Assembly: GCF_000685015.1 (NCBI RefSeq)
Contig: NZ_BAYA01000001.1
Location: forward strand, 310,001-374,000
Origin: Paraburkholderia bannensis NBRC 103871
Lineage (GTDB): Bacteria > Pseudomonadota > Gammaproteobacteria > Burkholderiales > Burkholderiaceae
Length of the DNA stretch: 64,000 nt
Direction: 5' to 3'
Shown here: one piece after another, positions 8,261 through 17,518 of the stretch
How the letters are laid out: every line of letters starts with the position of its first letter
Numbering within the stretch: position 1 is the first letter of the stretch
The notes under the pieces: model-generated
Database searches by the model: none
What the model saw: the letters and a program-made list of their open reading frames with translations, nothing else
What the model was told of the DNA's origin: nothing
Position numbers and translations under genes: made by a program

Positions 8261-10183
8261 TCAGTGCTGCGGCTGTTGCGCTGGCGAGGGTTGCTGTGGC
8301 GGCTGTGATTTAAGCCACCACGTCGAGATGATCCAGTCGATCGCGCCATAGTACAGCGGCAGCGTCGTGGGATACGCGAGCGTGTTTTTATAGGCCACGC
8401 GATGCGTCGCGCTGTACCACTGCGGCACCACATAGTAGCCGTGCATCAGCACCCGGTCGAGCGCGTGCGTGGCGTCGAGCAGCTGCTCGCGTGTCTGCGC
8501 CTGCATCAGCGCCTTGATGATCGCATCCACCGCGGGCGACTTCAGGCCGATCAGGTTGCCCGAGCCCGACTCGCCTGCGGCCTTGCTGCCGAAACGGTCG
8601 AGTTCCTCCGTGCCGGGCACCTGCACGTCGGGAAACTTGATCGTCGTGAGGTCGAAGTCGAAGTCGTCCAGACGCTTCTGGTACAGCGCGAAATCCACCG
8701 AGCGATAGTTCACGCCGATCCCCAGACGCGCGAGCGCCTTGGTGTATTGCGCCATGATCGGCGCCCATTGCGCGGACGCCGCCGTATCGTCGAGCACTTC
8801 GATCACGAAGGGGTCGCCCTTGGCATTGCGCAGCGCGCCGTCGCGATAAGTCCAGCCCGCGTCGGCGAGCAAGGCGCGCGCCTTCAGCAGGTTTGCGCGC
8901 AGCGATCCGGGCGGATCCGTATCCGGCTGCGCGGGCGGCGGCCCGAACACCGCTGGATCAAGTTGCTTGCGCAACGGTTCGAGCAAGGCCATTTCGCCAG
9001 CCGACGGCGGCCCCTTGGCCTGCAGATCGGTATTCACGAACCAGCTGTCGATGCGCCGATACTGGCTATAGAACAGCATGCGGTTGAGCCACTGGAAATC
9101 GAGCGCGAGATCGAGCGCCTGCCGCACGCGCACGTCCTGGAACAGCGGCTTGCGCACGTTGATGACATAGCCCTGCATGCCGGTGCCGTTGTGCTGCGGG
9201 AATTCGTGCTTGATGAGTTCGCCGCTGTCGAACTTCTTGCCGATGTCGCGACGCACCCAGTTGCGCGCCACGTACTCGACCAGCGCATCGTATTCGCCGG
9301 CCTTGAACGCTTCGAGCCGCGCGACGTCATCCGAATAGAGCTTGTAGACGATGCGATCGAAGTTGTTCTGGCCCACGCGCACCGGCAGATCCTTGCCCCA
9401 GTAGTGCTCGTCGCGCTTGTAGGTGATAGTGCGGCCATTCGAGTAGCGCTCGATCACATACGGGCCGCTGCCGATCGGCTGCTCGAAGGCAAGCTGGTCG
9501 AACGCGATGCGGGTGCCATCGGCACGCAAGCCCCACTTGTGCGAGAACACCGGCATGCCGCCCGCGATCAGCGGCAGTTCGCGATTGTTGTTGCGAAACT
9601 CGAAACGGATGGTGGCCGGATCGACCACCACGGCGCGCACGACATCGCTGTAATAAGCCTGCATCGACGGCGCCGCCTTGCGGCTCTTGAGCGTGTCGAG
9701 CGAGAACTTCACGTCGTCGGCGGTCACCGGGTCGCCGTTGGAGAAACGCGCGTGCGGGTTCAGATGAAACGTCACGGACAGACGGTCGGGCGCGACGTTG
9801 ATATCGTCGGCGAGCAGGCCGTAGGCCGACGCCACCTCGTCCATGCTGCCCGTCGTCAGGCTCTCGAACAGCATGCCGATGCCCGGCGCGACGTTGCCGC
9901 GCAGCGTGAACGGATTGAACTTGTCGAAGCTCGTCGAGCGATCCGGATTGCCGAGCACCAGCGTGCCGCCGTGGGGCGCGTCGGGGTTCACGTAATCGAA
10001 GTGCTTGAAATCCGCGGGGTATTTCGGCTCGCCGTACTGCGCGATCGCGTAGACCGCGTGCGCGGCCGGCATCGTGATCCACGTCAGCGCAAAGGCGGTG
10101 GTGACGGCCGCAAAGGCTCGCTCGATACGACGCGCGCGTCCTGCGCGCTGCCATGCTGTGCTGCCTCGCGTTCGTGTCGTCAT
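8261..10183 (-). CDS. yejA: YejA-type periplasmic peptide-binding protein
   Basis: Family 5 extracellular solute-binding protein that delivers peptides to YejBEF. It has 640 residues. The N-terminal region is arginine-rich followed by a hydrophobic core and a cleavage site near AHA (residues 41-43). The mature part begins with the family pattern of an Asn-Pro-Asp-Ala-Pro segment and a later SFDKFNPF motif. It is the first gene of the yejABEF operon and is divergent from fabI. A TAGAAT at 10223-10228 (minus strand) may be its -10 box, but no good -35 is seen. Confidence 0.92.
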   Translation of the reverse strand: MTTRTRGSTAWQRAGRARRIERAFAAVTTAFALTWITMPAAHAVYAIAQYGEPKYPADFKHFDYVNPDAPHGGTLVLGNPDRSTSFDKFNPFTLRGNVAPGIGMLFESLTTGSMDEVASAYGLLADDINVAPDRLSVTFHLNPHARFSNGDPVTADDVKFSLDTLKSRKAAPSMQAYYSDVVRAVVVDPATIRFEFRNNNRELPLIAGGMPVFSHKWGLRADGTRIAFDQLAFEQPIGSGPYVIERYSNGRTITYKRDEHYWGKDLPVRVGQNNFDRIVYKLYSDDVARLEAFKAGEYDALVEYVARNWVRRDIGKKFDSGELIKHEFPQHNGTGMQGYVINVRKPLFQDVRVRQALDLALDFQWLNRMLFYSQYRRIDSWFVNTDLQAKGPPSAGEMALLEPLRKQLDPAVFGPPPAQPDTDPPGSLRANLLKARALLADAGWTYRDGALRNAKGDPFVIEVLDDTAASAQWAPIMAQYTKALARLGIGVNYRSVDFALYQKRLDDFDFDLTTIKFPDVQVPGTEELDRFGSKAAGESGSGNLIGLKSPAVDAIIKALMQAQTREQLLDATHALDRVLMHGYYVVPQWYSATHRVAYKNTLAYPTTLPLYYGAIDWIISTWWLKSQPPQQPSPAQQPQH

Positions 10184-10295
10184 AGATCGGGGGTGTCCGG
10201 GGGCCAGGTCTGGTGTGAGAGAATTCTACCCAAACCACGCGACGGCGCATTGTCGGGGCGCGGACAGATGGCACTGAGTTCGTTCGGGAGAAATC

Positions 10296-11087
10296 ATGGG
10301 TTTTCTCGCTGGCAAACGTATTCTCGTCACCGGCCTGCTGTCGAACCGGTCGATCGCCTATGGCATCGCGCAGGCCTGCAGGCGCGAAGGCGCGGAACTC
10401 GCCTTCACTTATGTCGGCGAGCGCTTCAAGGAGCGCATCACCGAATTCGCCCAGGAGTTCGGCAGCGACCGGGTATTTCCCTGCGACGTCGCTGACGATG
10501 CGCAGATCGACGCCCTCTTCGCCGATCTCAGGCAGCACTGGGACACGCTCGACGGCCTTGTGCACTCGATCGGCTTCGCGCCGCGCGAAGCTATCGCCGG
10601 AGATTTTCTCGACGGCATGACGCGCGAGAATTTCCGCATCGCTCACGACATTTCGGCTTATAGCTTTGCCGCGCTTGCCAAGGCCGCGCGGCCGATGCTC
10701 GCCGATAACGCCGCGCTGCTCACCCTCACCTACCTGGGCGCAGAGCGCGCGATGCCAAACTACAACACGATGGGGCTCGCCAAGGCCTCGCTCGAAGCAA
10801 GCGTGCGCTATCTCGCGGTGTCGCTCGGCGCGAAGGGCGTGCGCGTGAACGGCATTTCGGCGGGGCCGATCAAGACGCTCGCGGCGAGCGGCATCAAGAG
10901 TTTCGGCAAGATCCTCGATTTCGTCGAACACAATGCGCCGTTGCAGCGCAATGTCACGATCGAACAAGTCGGCAATACGGCGGCGTTTCTGCTCTCGGAT
11001 CTCGCAGGCGGCGTGACCGCCGAGATCGTGCACGTCGATGCGGGCTTTAATGCCGTCGTGGGCGGCATGGCGCATTCAGGCGAGTAA
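10296..11087 (+). CDS. fabI: Enoyl-[acyl-carrier-protein] reductase (NADH)
   Basis: Catalyses the last reductive step of fatty acid elongation and is the classical triclosan target. It is a 263-residue short-chain dehydrogenase-type protein. The catalytic pair Tyr156 and Lys163 and the additional Tyr146 fall at the same numbers as in the E. coli enzyme, and Gly93 (the position changed in triclosan resistance) is glycine. The cofactor loop is the FabI-specific form [19 protein letters not shown]-type ribosome site precedes the ATG. It is divergent from yejA and ends at a bidirectional terminator. Confidence 0.97.
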   Translation: MGFLAGKRILVTGLLSNRSIAYGIAQACRREGAELAFTYVGERFKERITEFAQEFGSDRVFPCDVADDAQIDALFADLRQHWDTLDGLVHSIGFAPREAIAGDFLDGMTRENFRIAHDISAYSFAALAKAARPMLADNAALLTLTYLGAERAMPNYNTMGLAKASLEASVRYLAVSLGAKGVRVNGISAGPIKTLAASGIKSFGKILDFVEHNAPLQRNVTIEQVGNTAAFLLSDLAGGVTAEIVHVDAGFNAVVGGMAHSGE

Positions 11088-11145
11088 TGCCTGCCCAATA
11101 CTGCCCGCCCAATCGCTTCGTTGCGCGCGCAACGGACGAAGCAAC

Positions 11146-11173
11146 AAAAAAGCCGCCCAAAGGCGGCTTTTTT
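11146..11173. terminator. Bidirectional terminator after fabI
   Basis: A perfect GCCGCC/GGCGGC stem extended by A-T pairs has a CAAA loop, six A on the left and six T on the right. It serves fabI from the left and the minus-strand PXPV-type gene from the right. Confidence 0.85.
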
Positions 11174-11233
11174 ATTTCCTGCGCTACGCGTGGCCTGTGA
11201 AAACAGGCCTGCGCGGAGCGGGATGAAATCGGC

Positions 11234-11587
11234 TTAGTGCCAGTGTCCCGGCGGCGGGCCACCGTGATCCCAGCCATGACCGCGGCCCGGGCCGTAGCCA
11301 TAACCGCCGCCGTGATGGCGATACCAGTCATCGCGGCCCCAGTAGCGACGGCCATCCCAGTAACGGTCGCCGTGCCAGCCAATCACGATCGCAGGCGCTG
11401 CATACACCGGCGCGGGCTGATAGACGACGGGCGGCGGAGGCGGCGGAGCATAGACCGGCTGCGGAGCGACATAAACCGGGGCCGGAATACCGATGTTGAC
11501 ACCGACGCTCACGCCAGCGAAGGCCGCGCTCGACGCACCGATAGCCAAGCCCCCGAGCAGCATTGCAACAACACGAGCGAACTTCAT
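11234..11587 (-). CDS. Small exported PXPV-repeat protein, function unknown
   Basis: A 117-residue exported protein without assigned function. The signal peptide ends near AFA (residue 24). The middle holds Pro-Val-Tyr repeats (APVYVAPQPVYAPPPP and similar), followed by Trp/Tyr/Arg-rich and Gly/His/Pro-rich segments ending in HWH. This fits the PXPV-repeat family, common and often multicopy in Burkholderiaceae. AGGTGAG a few bases before the ATG supports the start. The His/Gly tail might bind metal or polyanions, but nothing proves it. Confidence 0.8.
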   Translation of the reverse strand: MKFARVVAMLLGGLAIGASSAAFAGVSVGVNIGIPAPVYVAPQPVYAPPPPPPVVYQPAPVYAAPAIVIGWHGDRYWDGRRYWGRDDWYRHHGGGYGYGPGRGHGWDHGGPPPGHWH

Positions 11588-12050
11588 GGACTCACCTTTT
11601 GGGGTTGATGTTTTGTTGAAGCCAATATAGCGCAGGCTCCCCAGCCCGCGTATTTCAACTTTGTAAGAACTGATGCACAAACGCACGCCACACGTTGCTG
11701 CGTAACGTCCCGTTACATCGAGTGGGCCGTCGCGGCGCAGAGCCCGATGGAAGGCAGTCAATAGCGATTGTTCCAGCGTGCTTGCCGCATCGAGGGCAAC
11801 GTTTGCGCGCTGCGCAAAAACGCTGTCCTTGTTACGGCGACCGGGAGGATATCACCGCTTTGCCTCGAACGTGAGCGCGTCCGCAGGCCGCATTTTCAAA
11901 TGCGAATCGGCACTCGACATGCAACCCTACGACAGCATTCGATATGCCTGCCGTATCGCTTACAGCGCTCCTTCCGATAAGTTGCGCCGGTAGTTCGAGT
12001 CGATAGTTCACGCCGATTATTTAATTCGCATTCCCGATTAATTTATCGAG
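11588..12050. other. Non-coding stretch upstream of the PXPV gene
   Basis: No gene is supported here. Next to the PXPV start is a TATATT (11624-11629, minus strand) that could be a -10 box without a good -35. A 6-3-6 inverted repeat lies at 11702-11716. The part next to 12050 is more AT-rich than the surroundings. I see nothing else. Confidence 0.5.
11702..11716. promoter_or_regulatory. Inverted repeat GTAACG-N3-CGTTAC, candidate operator
   Basis: Perfect 6-bp arms are separated by three bases, about 115 bases upstream of the PXPV gene start and about 75 bases upstream of its possible -10 box. The spacing and symmetry would suit an activator or response-regulator dimer. No regulator gene is adjacent. 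Confidence 0.35.
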
Positions 12051-12530
12051 TCAGCGATAGTCGGTCAAAACAGTGACGAGCACGGGTTGCGCATTGTTCA
12101 CGTGCGCGGTCGGCGCGAGTGTGAGAACACCGCCTGACGCGCCAACGCAATACGCCCCGCTTGCGCCACGTTGCAGACGATGGCCAGCGCCATCGGTGAA
12201 GGTGGCGGCAAGACGCGCCGGTTGAAGATTCGCACGCGCCCCCTTCGCGTCGAGCGTCGATACATCGGCGAACAACATCGAACTGGAAGCATTGGTGAAG
12301 CTGACAGTCGTGTTGCCGGTTGCGGAATCGAGTTGATTGCTCACGCCCAGCCCTTCCACTTGCGCCGCACGCTTCTGCGTGATGCTGAAAGTCGGCGCGA
12401 CGATCTCGCCAACAATATGAATCGTCCCGCCCTCCGCTCTTGCCAATTGGGACGTCCATAGCGCCGCGATCGCTGCGACCGCCACCAACGCGTTGTGCGA
12501 CGCTGTCAGACTGCCATGTCGTGCGTTCAT
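12051..12530 (-). CDS. Lone exported fimbrial-like protein
   Basis: A 159-residue exported protein. The signal peptide ends near ARA (residue 32). The mature N-terminus GTIHIVGEIVAPTFS resembles the first strand of chaperone-usher fimbrial subunits, and the C-terminus ends in a beta-strand with a penultimate aromatic (LTDYR). Only one mature cysteine is present, so the subunit disulfide is missing. GGAGAG precedes the ATG. No chaperone, usher or other subunit gene is nearby. It may be an orphan pilin-like protein or a beta-sandwich protein of other use. Confidence 0.6.
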   Translation of the reverse strand: MNARHGSLTASHNALVAVAAIAALWTSQLARAEGGTIHIVGEIVAPTFSITQKRAAQVEGLGVSNQLDSATGNTTVSFTNASSSMLFADVSTLDAKGARANLQPARLAATFTDGAGHRLQRGASGAYCVGASGGVLTLAPTAHVNNAQPVLVTVLTDYR

Positions 12531-12760
12531 CGTGCTCTCCGGTCAAGAGTTGACTACCTCAACGCTGATGACGGCATCTCAGGACAAATCTTGATCGTCG
12601 TCAAGAACGGCGCAACCTACGCGCAAATCCTGTCAGAACATCTTGAAATTACGGGGGAAACTGAAAAATGTCGCAGTCCTACCGGAATGCGTCGGCACCT
12701 ACGCCAGTTAAAGCAGCGCGTACCGAGTGAAGAGCCGCTGATCGAAAAATCATGCGGAAA

Positions 12761-12795
12761 AAGAAAAACCCCGCAAGCCGTGACTTGCGGGGTTT
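12761..12795 (-). terminator. Terminator of tRNA-Ser
   Basis: On the minus strand a perfect 12-bp stem (12784-12795 with 12766-12777) with a 6-base loop is followed by TTTTT and further T residues. It lies 16 bases beyond the tRNA-Ser 3' end. Confidence 0.85.
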
Positions 12796-12810
12796 CCACC
12801 GCCATTTTAC

Positions 12811-12904
12811 TGGCGGAGACGGAGGGATTCGAACCCTCGATCCAGGTTTTGGCCCAGATGCTCCCTTAGCAGGGGAGTGCCTTCGACCTCTCGGCCACGT
12901 CTCC
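12811..12904 (-). tRNA. tRNA-Ser (anticodon GCT)
   Basis: A 94-nt class II tRNA on the minus strand with acceptor GGAGACG/CGTCTCC, a long variable arm and an encoded CCA. The anticodon stem CTCCC/GGGAG closes CTGCTAA, giving anticodon GCT. It has its own promoter and terminator. Confidence 0.97.
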
Positions 12905-12948
12905 CGAAAACCTCGTTGGCGCCAGGGAGGCAGCGCAACGAAGCCAAG

Positions 12949-12977
12949 ATAATAGCGGGTTAAATCCGATCGGTCAA
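12949..12977 (-). promoter_or_regulatory. Sigma-70 promoter of tRNA-Ser
   Basis: On the minus strand -35 TTGACC (12972-12977) and -10 TATTAT (12949-12954) are 17 bases apart. A- and T-tracts at about 12990-13015 lie upstream of the -35 and look like an UP element, as expected for a stable-RNA promoter. Confidence 0.85.
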
Positions 12978-13056
12978 TTCATTAGGCGCTTTTTTTGCTA
13001 ACTTTTTTCAGCAAATTTGCGTGGAGGTGAAAACGCGGTTCAAACCTGCGATCTAA

Positions 13057-13087
13057 CACGTCACCAGCACGTCACCAGCACGTCACG
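13057..13087. repeat. 11-bp tandem repeat downstream of lysC
   Basis: The unit CACGTCACCAG occurs twice in full and then once partially. It lies in the 3' flank of lysC beside a second, 20-bp tandem duplication. No coding or structural role is evident. Confidence 0.7.
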
Positions 13088-13127
13088 CGCACCATCCAGA
13101 ACAACCCATCGGCGTCACACCGCCGTC

Positions 13128-13167
13128 ACATCATCAGGCTTGTTCGAACATCATCAGGCTTGTTCGA
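13128..13167. repeat. 20-bp perfect tandem duplication spanning the lysC stop
   Basis: Two identical adjacent 20-bp copies (13128-13147 and 13148-13167) each contain the last lysC codons Glu-Gln-Ala-stop. The copy nearer the gene is the real end; the second copy is non-coding debris after it. Confidence 0.85.
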
Positions 13168-14404
13168 GTTCGAACGCCTTATGCAGCGCGCGCACGGCGA
13201 GCTCCATGTACTTCTCGTCGATCAGCACCGAGATCTTGATTTCCGACGTCGAGATCATCTGGATGTTGATGCCCTCTTCCGACAGCGTGCGGAACATCTT
13301 GCTCGCGACGCCCACGTGCGAGCGCATGCCCACGCCGACCACCGAAACCTTCGACACCTTCGCGTCGCCGAGCACCTGCTCCGCGCTGACGTGACCCTGC
13401 ACGGTGTTCTTGAGGACGTCGACAGCGCGCTGGTAATCGCCGCGCGGCACCGTGAACGTGAAGTCGGTCTTGCCGTCCACGCTCTGGTTCTGGATGATCA
13501 TGTCGACGTCGATGTTCGCATCTGCCACCGGGCCGAGGATCTGATACGCGATGCCGGGCTTGTCGGGGACACCGGCCACGATGATGCGGGCCTCGTCGCG
13601 CTGGAACGCGATACCCGAGATGACTGCTTTTTCCATGGTCTCGTCTTCTTCAAAAGTGATCAGGGTGCCCGACTTCATTTCCGCGTCGAGGTCCATCATC
13701 GGGTCGGTCAGGCTGGAGAGCACGCGCGTCTTCACCTGATACTTGCCCGCGAATTCGACCGAGCGGATCTGCAGCACTTTCGAGCCGAGGCTGGCCATTT
13801 CCAGCATCTCTTCGAAGGTGATGCGGTCGAGGCGCCGTGCGTCGTCCACCACGCGCGGGTCGGTCGTGTACACGCCGTCCACGTCGGTGTAGATGAGGCA
13901 TTCGTCGGCCTTGAGCGCGGCTGCGACTGCAACCGCCGAGGTGTCCGAGCCGCCGCGGCCGAGCGTGGTGATGTGGCCTTCAGGGTCGATGCCCTGGAAG
14001 CCCGTGATCACGACCACCTTGCCGGCGTCGAGATCGGCCAGCACGCGTTCGCCGTCGATGTCGTTGATGCGCGCCTTCGTGAAGGCGCTATCCGTTTTGA
14101 CGGGCACTTGCCAGCCGGTGTAGCTGATGGCGTCCACGCCCGCATCCTGCAGCGCGATCGAGAGCAGACCGACGCTCACCTGTTCGCCGGTCGACGCAAT
14201 CATGTCGAGCTCGCGCGGGTTCGGCTGCGGCGAAATCTCTTTCGCGAGACCGAGCAGGCGATTGGTTTCGCCGGACATCGCCGAGGGCACGACGACCATC
14301 TTGTGGCCGGCCTTGTGCCATTTGGCAACGCGCTTGGCAACGTTCTTGATGCGCTCGACCGAGCCCATCGAGGTGCCGCCGTATTTGTGTACGATGAGTG
14401 CCAT
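13154..14404 (-). CDS. lysC: Aspartate kinase
   Basis: First enzyme of the aspartate family, phosphorylating aspartate for lysine, threonine, methionine and diaminopimelate synthesis. The 416-residue length matches the monofunctional bacterial form. The start KYGGTSMGS is the kinase signature, and a GRGGSDTSAVA motif follows near residue 165-180. Two C-terminal ACT-type regulatory regions (about 265-400) imply feedback control by lysine and/or threonine. A strong Shine-Dalgarno is not visible. The gene follows tilS on the same strand across a 489-base gap. Confidence 0.96.
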   Translation of the reverse strand: MALIVHKYGGTSMGSVERIKNVAKRVAKWHKAGHKMVVVPSAMSGETNRLLGLAKEISPQPNPRELDMIASTGEQVSVGLLSIALQDAGVDAISYTGWQVPVKTDSAFTKARINDIDGERVLADLDAGKVVVITGFQGIDPEGHITTLGRGGSDTSAVAVAAALKADECLIYTDVDGVYTTDPRVVDDARRLDRITFEEMLEMASLGSKVLQIRSVEFAGKYQVKTRVLSSLTDPMMDLDAEMKSGTLITFEEDETMEKAVISGIAFQRDEARIIVAGVPDKPGIAYQILGPVADANIDVDMIIQNQSVDGKTDFTFTVPRGDYQRAVDVLKNTVQGHVSAEQVLGDAKVSKVSVVGVGMRSHVGVASKMFRTLSEEGINIQMISTSEIKISVLIDEKYMELAVRALHKAFELEQA

Positions 14405-14893
14405 TGTCGTTCTGAACTGGAGATGTTACCGCGCTGGCGCACCGAAGACGGCGCTGCCTGGGAGGACGGTGAGGCCGGCTGCGTACACGGGTTGCATACA
14501 AGGACGACCAGGAAACCGCACCGCGGCAGCGGCTTGGCGCGTGCAGCACACGCGGAATTTGCCCCGGAACCGCGAAGCCATGGTGGTTCACGCGCTCCGC
14601 CCGCACACCGCTACGACGTCCTTGCAACCGTCGGATACCGCTCGAAGGAAAAATCGCGCCTTCAGGGAGTGCGCCGCTTTTGACGGCGTCCGTGAACGCG
14701 AAAAAGCGGGCTGGACAAACAACTTACCCTACCCGATCAAGGTCGAAATTACAAGGCCAAAATGGCCGACGGGCAGCCAAAAAGGCTTGTGTGGCAAGGA
14801 TTTGCGGCTTTCGCGTCACGGTGTCGAGCTAAAAACGATATGCACCGATGGCGCGTTTTCAGCCGTGCGGAAAAAATGACCTGCCTTGCCGGG
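14405..14893. other. Non-coding region between tilS and lysC
   Basis: No supported gene. On the minus strand TTGTAA (14749-14754) and TAGGGT (14726-14731) have 17-base spacing and could be a weak lysC promoter with a leader of about 320 bases. I see no lysine-riboswitch features I could defend and no terminator after tilS. Confidence 0.45.
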
Positions 14894-16339
14894 TCAGGCG
14901 ATCTGGAGATCTTCGCGCCATTCGATGCGCCGCCATGGATCGGCAGAAGCACTACCCAAAGCACTAAGCTGCTCGCCCAGCGCCGAGCGGTTGACGCCGA
15001 TGCGGGGCACGAACAGCAGCGTCTCGCCGCTATAGAGCAGCGGCACGTCGCGCTCCCATGCAGGCACGCCACGCGACTGAAACAGGTTCTTGAGCGTGCG
15101 GCTCAGATTGGCGGCTTCGTCGCGCAGACGCTCGCCGCCTTCGCGTTCGCGCGCAACGAGCGGCGCGCGACGCAGCACGGTTTCAGGCATGGCGTCGGGA
15201 TCGCTTGAGTCCGCGGGCGCGAAAACGTAGGTGCCGCGCCAGTGCGGCAGGCGCCAGACTTCCTCGCCGCGCCAGTTCAATTGCACGGGTTCGCGTCGCG
15301 GGCCGTCGCCTTGTATCTGCATAGTCGTTGCCGAAGCCGCTGCGTCCCAGAACACTTCGCCGCGATAACAACGCAGCGTGCGTCCCGCGTGATCCACGCG
15401 CAGCGCGTGACTCTCGCCGTCGCGCGCGATCTCGCGCAACTGCCGCAGCGCATCGGCGAGCCGCGCCGTCGACGCCGCCACCATGCCCAGCGAGCGCATC
15501 CAGTAACGCAACAGATTGAGCGCGCGCGCATCGTCGAGCGCGAGGAGTGCCGCATGCGAAAGCGCCTCGGGCGTCGTGGCGCCCGCCGCCAGCAGATCGC
15601 CCCGCGCCAGCTCGTCGAGCAAGCCTTGCGCCGATGCGGCGTGCGCCGCCGTGCGCGAGAGCGCCTCGCGAAAGCCCGGAAAATGCGCAGACAGCGCAGG
15701 CATCACATCATGGCGCAGCGCGTTGCGCGCGTAACGCGTATCGGCGTTCGATTCGTCCTCGATCCAGCGCAGGTCGAACGCGTGCGCATAGCGCTCCAGT
15801 TGCGCGCGCAACAAACCGAGCAAAGGCCGCACGCGCGTCACGCCGCCCGCCACCTCGCGCGCGGGCGCCATCGCCGCGAGTCCTGCGAGACCCGCACCGC
15901 GCAGCAATTGCAGCAAGACGGTTTCGGCCTGGTCGTCGGCGTGCTGGGCGAGCCATAGCGACTGCACGCCGTGCGCGGCGCACATCGCTTCGAGCGCACG
16001 ATAGCGTGCGTCGCGCGCCGCGGCTTCCACGCCCGCTGCGTCGTCGGGCGCGACATCCACGCGACGCGCCTCGAAACGCACTCCGTAGGCGCGCGCGGTC
16101 GCTTCGCAGTGCGCGAGCCACGTATCGGCATTCGGGCTCAGGCCGTGATGGACATGGAACGCGAAGAGCCGCCGCGCGCCCGCCGCCCGCACGGCCGCAT
16201 CGAGCAGCACCGACGAATCGAGGCCGCCGCTATATGCGATCGCAATGGGCGTGTCGTCAGGCAGCGCAGAAAGCACAACGCCGAGCGCATCGCGAAGGAT
16301 GCGCCCGGCGTCGGATCCGGAACCGGAATGGTCAGTCAC
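14894..16339 (-). CDS. tilS: tRNA(Ile)-lysidine synthase
   Basis: Modifies C34 of the CAU-anticodon isoleucine tRNA to lysidine, changing both its charging and its decoding to AUA. The N-terminal PP-loop ATPase motif SGGLDSS is at about residues 39-45, with the conserved HVHHGLSPNAD and QHADDQAET segments after it. At 481 residues it carries the C-terminal TilS domains. It starts with GTG, 13 bases after the accA stop, so it is probably cotranscribed with accA. Confidence 0.95.
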   Translation of the reverse strand: MTDHSGSGSDAGRILRDALGVVLSALPDDTPIAIAYSGGLDSSVLLDAAVRAAGARRLFAFHVHHGLSPNADTWLAHCEATARAYGVRFEARRVDVAPDDAAGVEAAARDARYRALEAMCAAHGVQSLWLAQHADDQAETVLLQLLRGAGLAGLAAMAPAREVAGGVTRVRPLLGLLRAQLERYAHAFDLRWIEDESNADTRYARNALRHDVMPALSAHFPGFREALSRTAAHAASAQGLLDELARGDLLAAGATTPEALSHAALLALDDARALNLLRYWMRSLGMVAASTARLADALRQLREIARDGESHALRVDHAGRTLRCYRGEVFWDAAASATTMQIQGDGPRREPVQLNWRGEEVWRLPHWRGTYVFAPADSSDPDAMPETVLRRAPLVAREREGGERLRDEAANLSRTLKNLFQSRGVPAWERDVPLLYSGETLLFVPRIGVNRSALGEQLSALGSASADPWRRIEWREDLQIA

Positions 16340-16352
16340 GGCACGAAGGCGC

Positions 16353-17324
16353 TTACGCGCCCGGCGTCGTTTCCTTGAACTTGCCGTAGGCCATCAGGCG
16401 CTCGAAACGGCGCTCCTTGAGCTCGGCGATGCTCATGCCCTGGAACTGGCGCAGCGAGTCGGACAGCGCACGGCGCAGCAGCGCGGCCATGCCCTTCGGA
16501 TCGCGGTGCGCGCCGCCCAGCGGCTCGTTGACGATCTTGTCGATCAGGTTCAGCGCCTTGAGGCGGTGTGCCGTGAGGCCCAGCGCTTCGGCGGCGTCCG
16601 GCGCCTTCGCGGCACTCTTCCACAGGATCGACGCGCAGCCTTCCGGCGAGATCACCGAGTACGTCGAGAACTGCAGCATCATGACCGTGTCGGCTACGGC
16701 GATCGCGAGCGCGCCGCCCGAGCCGCCTTCGCCGATGATCGTCGTGATGATCGGCGTCTTGAGCTCGGCCATTACGTAGAGATTGTGGCCGATCGCTTCC
16801 GACTGGCCGCGCTCTTCCGCGCCGATGCCCGGGTACGCGCCCGGCGTGTCGACGAAGGTGAAGATCGGCAGACCGAACTTCTCGGCCAGACGCATCAGGC
16901 GCTCGGCCTTGCGATAGCCTTCCGGACGCGGCATGCCGAAGTTGCGCGCAGCGCGCTCCTTCGTGTCGCGGCCCTTCTGGTGGCCGATGATCATGCAGGC
17001 CTGGCCGTTGAAACGCGCGAGACCGCCCACGACGGACAGGTCGTCCGCGAACGAGCGGTCGCCGTGCAGTTCGTGGAAATCGGTGAACAGCTCGTGCACG
17101 TAGTCGAGCGTGTACGGGCGTTGCGGATGGCGTGCGATCTGCGAAACCTGCCACGGGCTCAGGTTCGCGTAGAGGTCCTTCGTGAGCTGCTGGCTCTTCT
17201 TCGACAGGCGATCGATCTCTTCCGAAATATCGACGGCCGAGTCGTCCTGAACGAAGCGCAGTTCTTCGATCTTCGCTTCGAGTTCAGCGATCGGCTGTTC
17301 GAAATCCAGAAACGTGGTTTTCAT
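16353..17324 (-). CDS. accA: Acetyl-CoA carboxylase carboxyltransferase subunit alpha
   Basis: Alpha half of the carboxyltransferase that makes malonyl-CoA for fatty acid synthesis; it pairs with AccD encoded elsewhere. At 323 residues it has typical length. The start [11 protein letters not shown] is the family N-terminus, preceded by AGGA about 10 bases upstream. The oxyanion and biotin-binding glycine pairs are seen in [11 protein letters not shown]. It leads an accA-tilS operon. Confidence 0.97.
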   Translation of the reverse strand: MKTTFLDFEQPIAELEAKIEELRFVQDDSAVDISEEIDRLSKKSQQLTKDLYANLSPWQVSQIARHPQRPYTLDYVHELFTDFHELHGDRSFADDLSVVGGLARFNGQACMIIGHQKGRDTKERAARNFGMPRPEGYRKAERLMRLAEKFGLPIFTFVDTPGAYPGIGAEERGQSEAIGHNLYVMAELKTPIITTIIGEGGSGGALAIAVADTVMMLQFSTYSVISPEGCASILWKSAAKAPDAAEALGLTAHRLKALNLIDKIVNEPLGGAHRDPKGMAALLRRALSDSLRQFQGMSIAELKERRFERLMAYGKFKETTPGA

Positions 17325-17518
17325 GTGTTGGAATCCTTGCACTTTGCGGCAGCGCGTATTCTAACCGCGCCAGCCGACGTCGAAATCGGAGCGGATCTAT
17401 CGCTTTCAGATAACGATAGGAAAATTCTGGTGAATTCTGATGAAACGGAAAGCCGTTTAAGAGGGGCCGGATCGGTCGCGCCTGCGCCATGGCGCGACCG
17501 CGGATCGCTACCCCGCTC

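Noticed and set aside
12811..13167. Genomic-island attachment site at tRNA-Ser
   Set aside because: There is no integrase gene and no direct repeat of the tRNA 3' end nearby. The tandem repeats present belong to the lysC 3' flank.
14405..14893. Lysine riboswitch upstream of lysC
   Set aside because: I could not identify the conserved multi-helix core, and the region shows no terminator near the lysC start.
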